Below are positions 1 to 9,214 of a stretch of DNA of 64,000 nucleotides, in pieces (the stretch's first letter is position 1; every line of letters begins with the position of its first letter). The position numbers were made by a program, and so were the translations under genes. Source of the stretch: Daucus carota subsp. sativus (taxonomy: Eukaryota; Streptophyta; Magnoliopsida; Apiales; Apiaceae); the NCBI RefSeq assembly GCF_001625215.2, contig NC_030385.2, positions 12,083,135 through 12,147,134 of the forward strand. Reading direction: 5' to 3'. The notes beneath the pieces were generated by a model that worked only from the letters and a program-made list of their open reading frames with translations, had not been told where the DNA came from and made no database searches.

Positions 1-1140
1 AACTTGAGACATAACAATCATCTCCATAGACTTGTGCTTTTGTTTAGATTCTCTGGGTCTCTCAGAGTTTGCACCCTTATTACTCCTGTCTCTGACTTGT
101 ACCAACTGCTTGATGGATTTTTCTTCATTAACAGCTTCCTTAGCAGATTCCTTATTTCCTTTTCCTTCTTCATCATCATCATCTGACTTTTTCTTCATTA
201 ATAGCTGGTCATCTTTGCATTTGTCTTTAAGCACTCTCTCCCCCTTTTTGACATTATCAGAGGTAAGAGCTTGAACCAGATGAGCTACAGAAGAGCTCAA
301 ATCAGCCAGAGTATGCTGCATTGAAGTTTGAGTGGCCTCAATAGAAGTAAGTCTGTCTTCAATAGAAGGAGGTGTAGCTCTGCACATCCTTGGAAAGTAG
401 GTTAGGTTACAGACTCTTCTACTTGCAGGTACAGAGGATGGAAGTGGAGTTTTAAGAGGAGAAGATTCTCTGACTGGTGACAGTGCTTGTATTGGAGAAT
501 CAGCCCTTACTGGTGTAGTATCTCTGACTGATTCAGAGATTGATAGGTAAAGACCAGAAGTCTGCAGAGGAATAGATGTTACCTCTGTTGGATCATCATC
601 TTCATTGTCAACAAAGATGCTCAGAGTGTGAGATGCCAGAGCTTCAATAGCTGCATCAGAATTTGCAGCTTGAAGAATCTCCTGAGCAGGAGCTGCAACA
701 TTTACTTCAGGTTGGTTCATAGAGTCTTGAATCATCTGCAAGACAATCTCTATCTGTGCATCTTCTGATTGACTTGGAACATCAGAAGTCTTTTCTGACA
801 CATGAGTATCAGCTACATTAATGTCTTCATGTTGAATCAGAGATTCCTGATTCAACGTCAGCCCTTCATCTGATTTGGCCACTGCTAGTTGATCGTGAAA
901 TTCTGATGTTGATTCTGACATGTGAATATCAGCTTCCATTGTGCCAAGTGGAACTGCAGAAATGGGTTCAATCAAGACTGGCTCTGTATGTGAAGGTTGA
1001 TCAGAGAATGAGATCAAGTCCTGTGTGAGATTCTCTGACTGAGGTGGTAGTGGGACACGTGGCAAGTGTCTAACGGTAAAAAAAATGGTAGTGGAGAGGT
1101 AATGATGACAGGCGTGTGAATCTGAATTACTGTGCAACAA
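1..1140 (-). CDS. extra open frame downstream of pol in the copia element (env-like position), C-terminus missing
   Basis: The minus frame is open from the TAA at 1141-1143 to the window edge, about 380 codons. The first ATG is at 939. The product is rich in Ser, Glu, Asp and Gln, with a Lys/Asp/Glu-rich tract (KKKSDDDDEEGKGNKES) towards the left edge, and shows no recognisable enzyme domain. No clear membrane segment is seen in the visible part, so the label env-like rests only on position: many Sireviruses carry an open frame between pol and the 3' LTR. Acidic repeats and coiled-coil potential are visible around VRESSPL and SIEDRLTSIEATQT. Confidence 0.6.
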   Translation of the reverse strand, partial: MLHSNSDSHACHHYLSTTIFFTVRHLPRVPLPPQSENLTQDLISFSDQPSHTEPVLIEPISAVPLGTMEADIHMSESTSEFHDQLAVAKSDEGLTLNQESLIQHEDINVADTHVSEKTSDVPSQSEDAQIEIVLQMIQDSMNQPEVNVAAPAQEILQAANSDAAIEALASHTLSIFVDNEDDDPTEVTSIPLQTSGLYLSISESVRDTTPVRADSPIQALSPVRESSPLKTPLPSSVPASRRVCNLTYFPRMCRATPPSIEDRLTSIEATQTSMQHTLADLSSSVAHLVQALTSDNVKKGERVLKDKCKDDQLLMKKKSDDDDEEGKGNKESAKEAVNEEKSIKQLVQVRDRSNKGANSERPRESKQKHKSMEMIVMSQV

Positions 1141-1143
1141 TTA

Positions 1144-2324
1144 CCGAGAAAACACAATTAGTCACCGTGTTTTTCTCCACTCAGGAATTCAAATGGATTT
1201 TGTACCGTTTGACAATTAAATCTAATATTCTCGTGACCAAAAATTCATTTATTTTAAACTCCGACTTGAATCAGATGTTTGACCATTGACCAGAGTTTAA
1301 ATAAATGGCAGATTATGAGTCAAAACAGAGATTGTTCATAAAATTTTGTACTGATGAGAGATAGACATTGAAAGTCTGAATAACAATTTTTCCTCAGAGT
1401 TTGCAAATGATTATTTGAATTTTATCAAAAATACTCGATGTCATAAAATTTGTTAATCACAAATGCGGAGTGAAAGGTGTGTGTTGACATGATTCTTCTA
1501 TTGTCACAGAGATTGACAAATTTCTAAAAAAATTAGAAAGAATCAGATGTACAGAAGATGTTTTAACCATCTCATAAGCCGAGTTTCTCACAATATGGAT
1601 CAGAGTATAAGTTTTCTTCTCGTTTGTAAGACATGTATCTTTGGAAAGGAAACTTCTCAGGGTAAGTGAGTCATAACCTTCATCAGATTTTTATTTCTCA
1701 GTGTATTTCTCCAGTAATCAGAGAATGCGAAAGGTCTCCAAGAAAAAATATGATTTTTCTGATGCATTTTGCTTAATACCAGCAGTGCACTTGGATCTTT
1801 CCTTTCACAGAATTTCTAAGATCTCAAAGGAGTACCCGAGATAACTTTTCTTTCTTTTGTTTTCTTTTCTTTTCTTTTCTTTTCTTTTCTTTTCTTTTCT
1901 TTTCTGAGAAGAAACAAATTTGTTGATCCATATCTGAGACTTATTCACTCTTAGCTTATAAGGGGAGTAAAGCAAGTTCTTCACTGAGTACATGTCTAAT
2001 ATTTAAGAAGTAAGGCAGTCTAGGCAACAAATTTAAATCATGTTTTGTGTAACATAGATTTCCACATATGTAATATCACAAAAATCATACTTAAGAGATG
2101 TTCATGACTTAATTCAAGTATTTGCAACATATTCTTCACAGGAATTTCTCTTATCAGTGAAAATTCATGTCATCAGAGTTTGTCAGGTCAGAGTATAAAT
2201 ATCAGAGTTTGTCAAACCAGAGCATAATCATCAGAGTTTAGATCAGAGAATAATAGATGCAGATGTTGATCAAGTATTTAAAAGAGATTAATAACAGATA
2301 TCTTATTATGAAATGTAGCAGAGT
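1144..2324. other. non-coding spacer of the copia element
   Basis: AT-rich, no supported gene. It carries CAGAGTTT motifs at about 1287, 1395, 2173, 2203, 2232 and 2319, plus many shorter CAGAG copies, with a dense cluster at 2170-2250. Confidence 0.6.
1844..1905 (-). repeat. TTTTC pentanucleotide tract (polypurine on the minus strand)
   Basis: About ten imperfect TTTTC units on the plus strand, so AAAAG units on the element's sense strand. Polypurine tracts prime plus-strand synthesis just before a 3' LTR, and Sireviruses can carry several. This one is far upstream of the missing 3' LTR, so it may be an accessory tract or a simple microsatellite. Confidence 0.6.
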
Positions 2325-5300
2325 TTAGAGAGGACCAGAGATCATCCCTAATTCGTTTACAAGTCTTGTGAATGTTGCTTCAGCCAAAGGTTTGGTGAAG
2401 ATATCTGCTAACTGCTGATCTGTTGGGACAAAGTGAAGTTCTACCGTCCCTTCCATCACATGTTCTCTGATAAAATGGTATCTTATGCTGATGTGCTTGG
2501 TCATGGAATGCTGTACTGGATTTCCTGTCATAGCAATAGCACTTTGGTTATCACAGTAAATAGGAATTTGAGTAAGAGATAAACCATAGTCCAGCAATTG
2601 ATTTTTCATCCATAAAATCTGAGCACAGCAGCTTCCTGCAGCAATATATTCTGCCTCTGCAGTAGATGTGGAAATTGATTTTTGTTTCTTGCTGAACCAA
2701 GACACCAGTCTTCCTCCAAGAAATTGACAACTCCCACTTGTGCTCTTTCTGTCTATTTTGCACCCTGCAAACTCTGCATCAGAGTAGCCAATCAGTGTAA
2801 AGTCTGATTCTCTGGGATACCAGAGTCCCATCTCAACTGTACCCTTGAGATATTTGAAAATCCTTTTGACTGCTACCAGATGTGGTTCTCTTGGATCTGC
2901 TTGAAATCTTGCACAGAGACATGTAACAAACGTGATATCAGGTCTACTAGCAGTTAGATATAGAAGTGAGCCTATCATACCTCTATAATTAGTGATTTCT
3001 ACTGGTGATCCAGTATTTTTATCTAACTTAGTGGCTGTTGCCATGGGAGTAGTGGCAGCTGAACTATCCTGCATACCAAATTTTGTTAGCAGATTTCTGG
3101 TTTATTTAGACTGATTAATGAAAATTCCCTCATCAGTCTGCTTAACTTGCAGCCCCAGAAAATAGCTCATTTCTCCCATCATGCTCATCTGATATCTAGA
3201 CTGCATAAGCTTTGAGAACCTTTCACAGAGTTTAGGATTAGTAGATCCAAAAATGATATCATCTACATAAACTTGAACTAAAAGCAGGTCATTACCATGG
3301 TTGAGATAAAACAGAGTTTTGTCTATTATACCTCTGTTGAAACCACTGTCCAGGAGGAATTGAGCCAGAGTTTCATACCATGCTCTTGGTGCTTGCTTTA
3401 GTCCATACAGTGCCTTGTCCAGTCTGTAGACATGGTCTGGAAATTTTGTGTCCACAAAACTTGGAGGTTGTTCAACATATACTTCTTCCTCCAGCTCTCC
3501 ATTCAGAAAAGCACTCTTTACATCCATCTGGAAAACTTTGAATTTTTTGTGTGCTTCATAAGCCAAGAAAATTCTGATTGCTTCTAATCTGGCAACTAGG
3601 GCAAAGGTTTCATCATAGTCAATTCCTTCTTGTTGAGAATATCCCTTGGCTACCAGTCTGGCTTTGTTTCTGGTGATTAGTCCATCACTGTCTGTCTTGT
3701 TTCTGAACACCCATTTGGTACCAACTATTGATCTGTTCTTTGGTCTTGGTACTAATGTCCAGACTTTGTTTCTTTCAAATTCATTTAACTCCTCCTGCAT
3801 TGCTGTTACCCAATCAGCATCCTTTAAGGCTTCTTCCACTTTCTTTGGTTCTGTCTGAGATAAAAATGAGTGAAAGAGACATTCATTTGCTGTTGCAGTT
3901 CTGGTTTGCACTCTTGCATCTGGATCACCAATTATTAAATCTGGTGTGTGAGACTTTGTCCATTTTCTCTCATGTGGCAGTTGACTTCTGGAATTTGATC
4001 CTCCCCCATAATCCATGCTATTTCCAATGTCATTCTGATTTTCTGATGCCTCTCCCCCATTATTCATGCTATCTCCAAGAGTATTCTGAGTTTCTGATGC
4101 TCCCCCTGAAGATGTGTTCTCATGATTCTCTGATGTATCAGAGTTAGAGGAGTCAGTATCAGAGTTTGTGTTTTCTGCTGATTCTTCAACATTTTCACCC
4201 AGATTTTCATTGTGAAAGTGCTCCCCCTCAACATGTGCTTGAGGTATGTGGGTTGGAGTGACATACTCTGATATGATCTCAGAGTCAGAGTCTATGGAGT
4301 CAGAGAATGCATCTTCATCTTCAAATCTCAGTTGCTCATGGTCAGCAAAATCTTCCATTCCAGTAATTTTCTTGTCATCAAAGGATACATGAATGGATTC
4401 CATGACTACCTTTGTTCTCAGATTGTAAACTCTGAAGGCTTTTGTTGACAGAGGATAGCCAACAAAGATTCCTTCATCAGCTTTTAAATCAAATTTGGTC
4501 AACTGTTCAGGATGATTTTTCAGAACAAAACACTTACACCCAAATATGTGAAAGTACTTGTGATTTGGTTTCCTGCCTTTGACCATCTCAAATGGTGTTT
4601 TCCCATGTTTGTTTATCAGAGTTGCATTCTGTGTGAAACAGGCAGTTTGCACAGCTTCAGCCAGAAGTAAGTTGGTAACTTTGCTTCCTCCAACATGGTT
4701 CTAGCAGCTTCAATTAGAGTTCTGTTCTTTCGTTCCACAACACCATTTTGCTGAGGTGTTCCGGGTGCTGAAAATTCTTGCTTGATTCCATTTTCCTTAC
4801 AGAACTCTTCCATCTTAGAATTCTTGAACTCAGTGCCATTATCACTTCTGATGATCTTGACTGCATCTTTGGAAATTTTGTCCAATTGTCTGACATGCTC
4901 AATTAAAAGAAATGATGTCTCATCCTTGCTGTGTAGAAAATATACCCAAGTATATCTGGTAAATTCATCAACAATGACCAGAGTATATCTTTTCTTTGCA
5001 ATGGACATTATGTTTACTGGTCCAAAAAGTTCAACATGAAGCAGATGATATGGCTCAAGAATTGAGGACTCAGTTTTACTTTTGAATGAGGATTTCCTCT
5101 GTTTTGCTTTCTGACAGGAGTCACAGAGTCCATCTGGAGTAAAAACTGATTTGGGAAGTCCTCTCACAAGATCTTTCTTCACTAACTCATTTATACTGTT
5201 GAAGTTCAGGTGAGATAGTTTCTTGTGCCAATTCCAGCTTTCTTCAATACTGGCTCTGCCAAGTAGACAGATTGCAGAGCTTTCAGAGTTTAAAGATAGC

Positions 5301-5650
5301 TTGGCTTCATAGATGTTTCCATGTCTATATCCTTTCAGAACAACTTTCCCAGTGCTTTTACTAATGACTTCACAGTGTTCTTCTAGGAAATCAACATGAT
5401 ATCCTCTGTCACATATTTGACTTATGCTCAGCAGATTGTGCTTAAGTCCTGAGACCAGAGCTACAGATTGAATGATGACATTTCCAAGATTGATATTGCC
5501 ATATCCCAAAGTTTTCCCTATGTTGCCATCTCCATAAGAAACATTTGGGCCAGCCTTCTCCACAAAGTCTGATAGCAGGGCTTTATTTCCTGTCATATGT
5601 CCTGAGCATCCACTGTCCAGAACTAGGATGTTTTTCCTGTTGCCCTGCAA
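2325..5650 (-). pseudogene. pol: copia pol (protease, integrase, reverse transcriptase, RNase H), broken
   Basis: Domains in order: aspartic protease (LDSGCSGHMTG), integrase HHCC zinc domain, integrase core (RSDNGTEF, VVERKNRTL), reverse transcriptase ([19 protein letters not shown]) and RNase H (GYSDAEFAG, STAEAEY, DIFTKPL), ending near 2325. Three defects are visible. The first integrase catalytic Asp is Glu (HVELFGPV, codon GAA near 5027). The frame shifts by one base near 4661, just after TYFW, consistent with loss of one G. An in-frame TAA at 3102-3104 separates RT from RNase H. The element could therefore move only with proteins from another copy. Between gag and pol (5651-5756) the sequence holds stops and a TTGCAG that could be a splice acceptor. 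Confidence 0.92.
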
Positions 5651-5756
5651 TCACATACACAACTAATGATTAGTTTTAAGGACCCAGACTTGCTTGGATC
5701 CCTTTTTCTTGTTAAGTTTGTTAACACTAGCAGCGGAAGATTTATCAGAGTTTAAA

Positions 5757-7874
5757 TCAAAGGTTTGTGCTAACAGACTTTTTAACAGAGTTTAAACCAG
5801 GAGAATCAATCTTTTTCTTCAAAGAAGGTTTCAATTCATAATAATCATAGTATAAACTATGGTATTCCTTACAAGTGTAAATGGAATGCCATAAACTACC
5901 ACAATGAAAACAAGGATTTTCTGGTCTAAATCTAGTATTCCTAGTCTTAACTTCTGATTTGGAAAACATAGCATTTATGTCCTTATTCTTCCTGCAAAAA
6001 GAAGCAAGATGATTAGGATTACCACAATTATGACAAGTTTTCCTAGGAGCATTTGGAATAGGCATATAATTGTTGCTTTTGTTTATTCCTACCTTCCCAT
6101 TTCTATTTTTCCTTGGTTCCTTAATCCTGTTTTCTTTCTTAACCTCCTTGAGCTTATGCTTAAGCTGTTTTTGAGTCATTAAACCAATATTGACCTGTTT
6201 AGGTTTATCAGTCTTTGATTTGTCCCGAGCCTTTGATTCTGCAACAAATATTACTGGAACTACCTTAGGTTTCTCAATTTTAATAGTTTCTTGTTTATGT
6301 GACTCAGCTTCATTTTTATCAGAGTATCCTAAACCTTTCTTCCAGTTTCCACTTTCTAAGATATTCTGAATAGTCTTTCCTGAGTTAGTCCAAGTTCTGA
6401 CTATCTCTCTTTCCTTAACAAGTTCTGATTCAAGAGAAGCAGTTTTCTTTAAGAGTTCATTTTTAACAAAAACAGAGTCATCTCTTTCCTTCTGAACTTC
6501 TAGCATCTGAACTAGTTCTTTCTCAAGATAATCATTCCTTTTCTTAACTTCTAAGATTTCAGATTTTAGTCTCTCATTTTCTAAAGTCTGATCTATATAA
6601 CTAACATGCATATTTTTGAGAAACAATCTTAACTCAGTTATATCTTCAGTATCAAAAGCAAGAGTGGAATGGCGTACCTTAGTTTCAACAGCCTCAGTGC
6701 TGTTGTCCATGTTTGCCATCAGGGCATAGTTGACTTCTTCCTCTGATTCTAATGAGTCTGCCCAGCTTCCCTTCTTTGTGATAAAGGCTTGTTCCTTTTC
6801 TTTCTTGGCTTTCTTACACTCAGTTGCAAAATGACCTTTCTCACCACAATTGAAGTAGGTGTATTTAGACTTATCAGCTTTTCCAGATTTTTCTTCTTTG
6901 CCTTCATTCCTTTTGTAGACCTTCTTATCAGAGTTTCTGTCTTTCCTTGAGAACTTCTTCCCTTTATTGAAGTTCTTGTAAGCCATCTTCTTGAAGCTTT
7001 TCACCATCAGTGCTGCCAGCTGCATCATCTCAGTATCACTGTCATCGGAGTCTGAAGGTATATCAGTGTCCGAGTCATCATCAGAGTTTGATGACTCAGT
7101 ATCAGACTTTTTGACATGTGCTTTTCCCTTGCTTTTCACAGCTGTTTCTGCATGAACTTTTAGAGCAACTGGCTTGGGTTTCCCACCATGTCGTTTGCTC
7201 CTTTGCTCCATCTCAAGTTCATAAGTTTTCAATCTTCCAAAGATATCATCCAGAGACATCTCTTCAAGGTCTTGATTATCTCTTATAGTGGTTACCTTCA
7301 AATCCCACTTTTCAGGAAGAGAAAGCAGAAATTTGAGATTTGAATCTTCTAAGTCATATTCTTTATCCACTAGAGATAAGTCATTCAGCAGCTTGACAAA
7401 CCTGTCATAAAGATCAGTCAATGATTCACCAGTTTTTGAATCAAAGTGTTCATACTCTTGAGTAAGTATGGTCCTTCTGTTCTTTTTGATGGCTTTGGTT
7501 CCTTGACATCTGATTTCCAAAGCATCCCATATTTCTTTTGCAGTTTTGCATCCAATCACCCTGTTTGACATAGCATTGTCTAGAGCACTGTGCAATAAGT
7601 GTTTTACTTTTGCATCCTTACTGATTGATGAGATGTCCTCAGGAGTATAGTCTTTCTTTTCTTTGGGGATCATCTTCTGGGGTTCATCTCCAACTGCAAC
7701 AGAGAGCTTTGTTGGCATGTGTGGGCTATCATAAATCCTGTCCAGGTACTCTGGATCTGTGGATTCCAGAAACATAGCCATCCTAACCTTCCAGATAAGA
7801 TATTCAGATGCCCTGAGGACCGGAACCCTAAGTGACTCATATCTACTGTTTGAAGTTTGTAATTTTTCAGACAT
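5757..7874 (-). CDS. gag: copia gag polyprotein
   Basis: A 705-residue intact open frame starting MSEKLQ. Residues about 60-240 match the copia gag/UBN2 capsid region (IGCKTAKEIWDAL, FLLSLPEKWDLK). A Ser/Asp-rich stretch and a Lys-rich stretch follow, then a zinc knuckle, a long Glu/Lys-rich probable coiled coil (about 430-560) and two more zinc knuckles near the C-terminus (CHNCGNPNHLASFC and CFHCGSLWHSIYTC). The first knuckle reads YFNCGEKGHFATEC, so its first Cys is Tyr. Gag coats and packages the element RNA in cytoplasmic particles. It ends at a TGA before a spacer; pol lies in a different frame, so pol expression needs a shift, splicing or separate initiation. Confidence 0.9.
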   Translation of the reverse strand: MSEKLQTSNSRYESLRVPVLRASEYLIWKVRMAMFLESTDPEYLDRIYDSPHMPTKLSVAVGDEPQKMIPKEKKDYTPEDISSISKDAKVKHLLHSALDNAMSNRVIGCKTAKEIWDALEIRCQGTKAIKKNRRTILTQEYEHFDSKTGESLTDLYDRFVKLLNDLSLVDKEYDLEDSNLKFLLSLPEKWDLKVTTIRDNQDLEEMSLDDIFGRLKTYELEMEQRSKRHGGKPKPVALKVHAETAVKSKGKAHVKKSDTESSNSDDDSDTDIPSDSDDSDTEMMQLAALMVKSFKKMAYKNFNKGKKFSRKDRNSDKKVYKRNEGKEEKSGKADKSKYTYFNCGEKGHFATECKKAKKEKEQAFITKKGSWADSLESEEEVNYALMANMDNSTEAVETKVRHSTLAFDTEDITELRLFLKNMHVSYIDQTLENERLKSEILEVKKRNDYLEKELVQMLEVQKERDDSVFVKNELLKKTASLESELVKEREIVRTWTNSGKTIQNILESGNWKKGLGYSDKNEAESHKQETIKIEKPKVVPVIFVAESKARDKSKTDKPKQVNIGLMTQKQLKHKLKEVKKENRIKEPRKNRNGKVGINKSNNYMPIPNAPRKTCHNCGNPNHLASFCRKNKDINAMFSKSEVKTRNTRFRPENPCFHCGSLWHSIYTCKEYHSLYYDYYELKPSLKKKIDSPGLNSVKKSVSTNL

Positions 7875-7916
7875 GATTGTGTGATTAAGATCTCACTGTA
7901 GGTATATCAACAAACC

Positions 7917-7930
7917 TCGCTCTGATACCA
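7917..7930 (-). promoter_or_regulatory. primer-binding site (initiator tRNA-Met)
   Basis: The minus strand reads TGGTATCAGAGCG two bases after the LTR end. This is the usual copia primer site, complementary to the 3' end of initiator methionine tRNA, where reverse transcription starts. It fixes the LTR boundary and the orientation. Confidence 0.9.
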
Positions 7931-7932
7931 CT

Positions 7933-8441
7933 TGTTAGGCCGAATTAACTCACTATATAAATCTATATGGTAAACACAATCAATAATAGAATACTCAAAT
8001 AAGAGAATTAACAAAGTAAACTCCTATTCACAAAACTCAGTAGGTTACAAAAACTCTCTTAGTGATTTATATCTTATCACTAAGAGCTGCTGGGTTACAA
8101 GAATAATACTCTCGATATTCTAACTCTTATAGAGTAAACCCTAATCTGTGTTTATATACACAGTTACATGATATCTACTGATTGACTTATAATTATCTGC
8201 TTCCTAAAATAATCTAATCAGTAGCTATCCTTCTGCTGTCCTGATTTGCACAATCTCCCTTGATCTTTATCTTCCTTATTTAGTCAGATCTTCTCCAAAA
8301 AACCAGCCGCCTGCAAACTCTGATCATCGATAAACTCTGATCCAGTTGGCAGTTGTTAAACTCTGATTTCAGTTAAACTCTGATATTTGCTTCTGCACAC
8401 TAAACAAGTTAGATACCTGTGACATCATCAAATATGTAACA
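7933..8441 (-). repeat. 5' long terminal repeat of the copia element
   Basis: A 509 bp LTR, running from 8441 to 7933 on the minus strand. It starts TGTTACA and ends CCTAACA, giving a 5 bp terminal inverted repeat TGTTA. It abuts a primer-binding site at 7930. It holds a TATA-like box and, near its upstream end, four copies of AAACTCTGAT (8315, 8332, 8358, 8375, plus-strand reading). No second copy is in the window. Confidence 0.85.
8151..8158 (-). promoter_or_regulatory. LTR TATA box
   Basis: TATATAAA on the minus strand lies about 285 bases into the LTR, a plausible position for the LTR promoter. It sits in the small palindrome TGTGTATATAAACACA. No transcription start can be fixed from sequence alone. 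Confidence 0.5.
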
Positions 8442-8808
8442 ATTTAGATAATGTTGTAAAACGTGAGATAATATTTTAAAATGATAAAAAATGTTGTGGA
8501 ACAGTAATGATGTTTTGAACGGTAAAGAATTACATAGTTTGAATATTAAATTTTTGTTTTCTGTGCTATCATTTTGGTATTGAACATTCTAATCAAGATG
8601 GACATGACTTGTTTATTAGTGAACGATTTAATTGAGCAAAAAAGATAAACTGAACATAACATTTAATGAAATCAATAAGATTATTTAATAAACATTTAAT
8701 GACTTGTTTATCATTTTATGAACGACTTATGCACGACCCCCTTATTTTCGGAGCTAGATCCGCCAGTGGTATCTTCCTCATCCTAGAGACTAATTTAATT
8801 TTTTCAAG
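8442..8808. other. intergenic, AT-rich; possible hAT-type terminus
   Basis: No gene seen. At 8747-8769 the sequence TTCGGAGCTAGATCCGCCAG resembles the common plant hAT-type end (CTGGCGGATC on the minus strand), but no partner end was found. Confidence 0.3.
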
Positions 8809-8809
8809 T

Positions 8810-8818
8810 ATATAAATA
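8810..8818 (+). promoter_or_regulatory. TATA box of the small secreted protein gene
   Basis: ATATAAATAG lies about 70 bases upstream of the ATG at 8883. It is a good plant TATA box at the right distance for a short leader. Confidence 0.65.
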
Positions 8819-8882
8819 GAGACCGAAACACACCATTTCATTGAGTCTTAAAGAATACGAAGTCGAAATCAATTTAATATAT

Positions 8883-9214
8883 ATGGCTATGGGTTTAAAA
8901 ATTTCCCTATTGCTTGGTCTGTCAGTTGCATTTGTTCTTCTCATTAACTCGGAAGTGGCCGCTGAAAGTACAAGCAAGTCTAGTTAGTAGTATATGTCTT
9001 TTCTCTGTATACAAGAATTGCAGTGTTGTTAAGTTGATGCCTAACACATTATTAAATTTAAATTAATACAGCTGAGGGAGACAATGAAGGAGCTGGCCTT
9101 GTAAACATTGCATGCATGTGTTTAAGAAGTGGATTCTGTTGCCCTGGCGCTAACGCCGAAGCTGAAACACTTGTGAAAACTCAAGTTAAGCCCGCCGAAG
9201 CCGAAGCACTTTAG
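8883..9214 (+). CDS. small secreted protein, two exons (glycine-rich-protein-like signal peptide)
   Basis: Exons 8883-8982 and 9072-9214. The donor is A|GTTAGTAG and the acceptor AATACAG; the join keeps the frame and gives 80 residues. Residues 1-27 are a strong signal peptide (hydrophobic SLLLGLSVAFVLLI, then NSEVAA) of the type seen in plant GRP and nodulin-like secreted proteins. The mature part is short and acidic with four Cys (ACMCLRSGFCCPGA), then a repetitive tail built on AEAE and TQVKP. It lacks the glycine-rich tract of typical GRPs. The tail repeat continues in frame past the TAG (see findings), so the gene may be shortened. Without splicing the frame stops after 34 codons. Function is unknown; an extracellular peptide is the best guess. 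Confidence 0.7.

Larger units (their letters stand above)
1..8441 (-). mobile_element. Ty1/copia (Sirevirus-like) retrotransposon, 3' end off the left edge
   Basis: Reading leftwards from 8441 the order is LTR, tRNA-Met primer site, gag, protease-integrase-RT-RNase H, a long spacer and a second long open frame that leaves the window. A long gag with several zinc knuckles and an extra open frame after pol is what Sirevirus-lineage copia elements look like; that lineage call is inference. The 3' LTR is not in the window, so age cannot be read from LTR divergence. It is not coding-competent: pol has one frameshift and one stop, and catalytic or zinc-binding residues are changed in integrase and gag. 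The element is filled with the short motif CAGAGTTT. Confidence 0.92.

Noticed and set aside
4..274. Plus-strand open frames at the left edge
   Set aside because: They lie opposite the minus-strand open frame of the copia element, which has the better composition and runs for 380 codons.
1805..1993. Minus open frame rich in Lys (KRKEKKRKEKK)
   Set aside because: It is only the translation of the AAAAG pentanucleotide tract.
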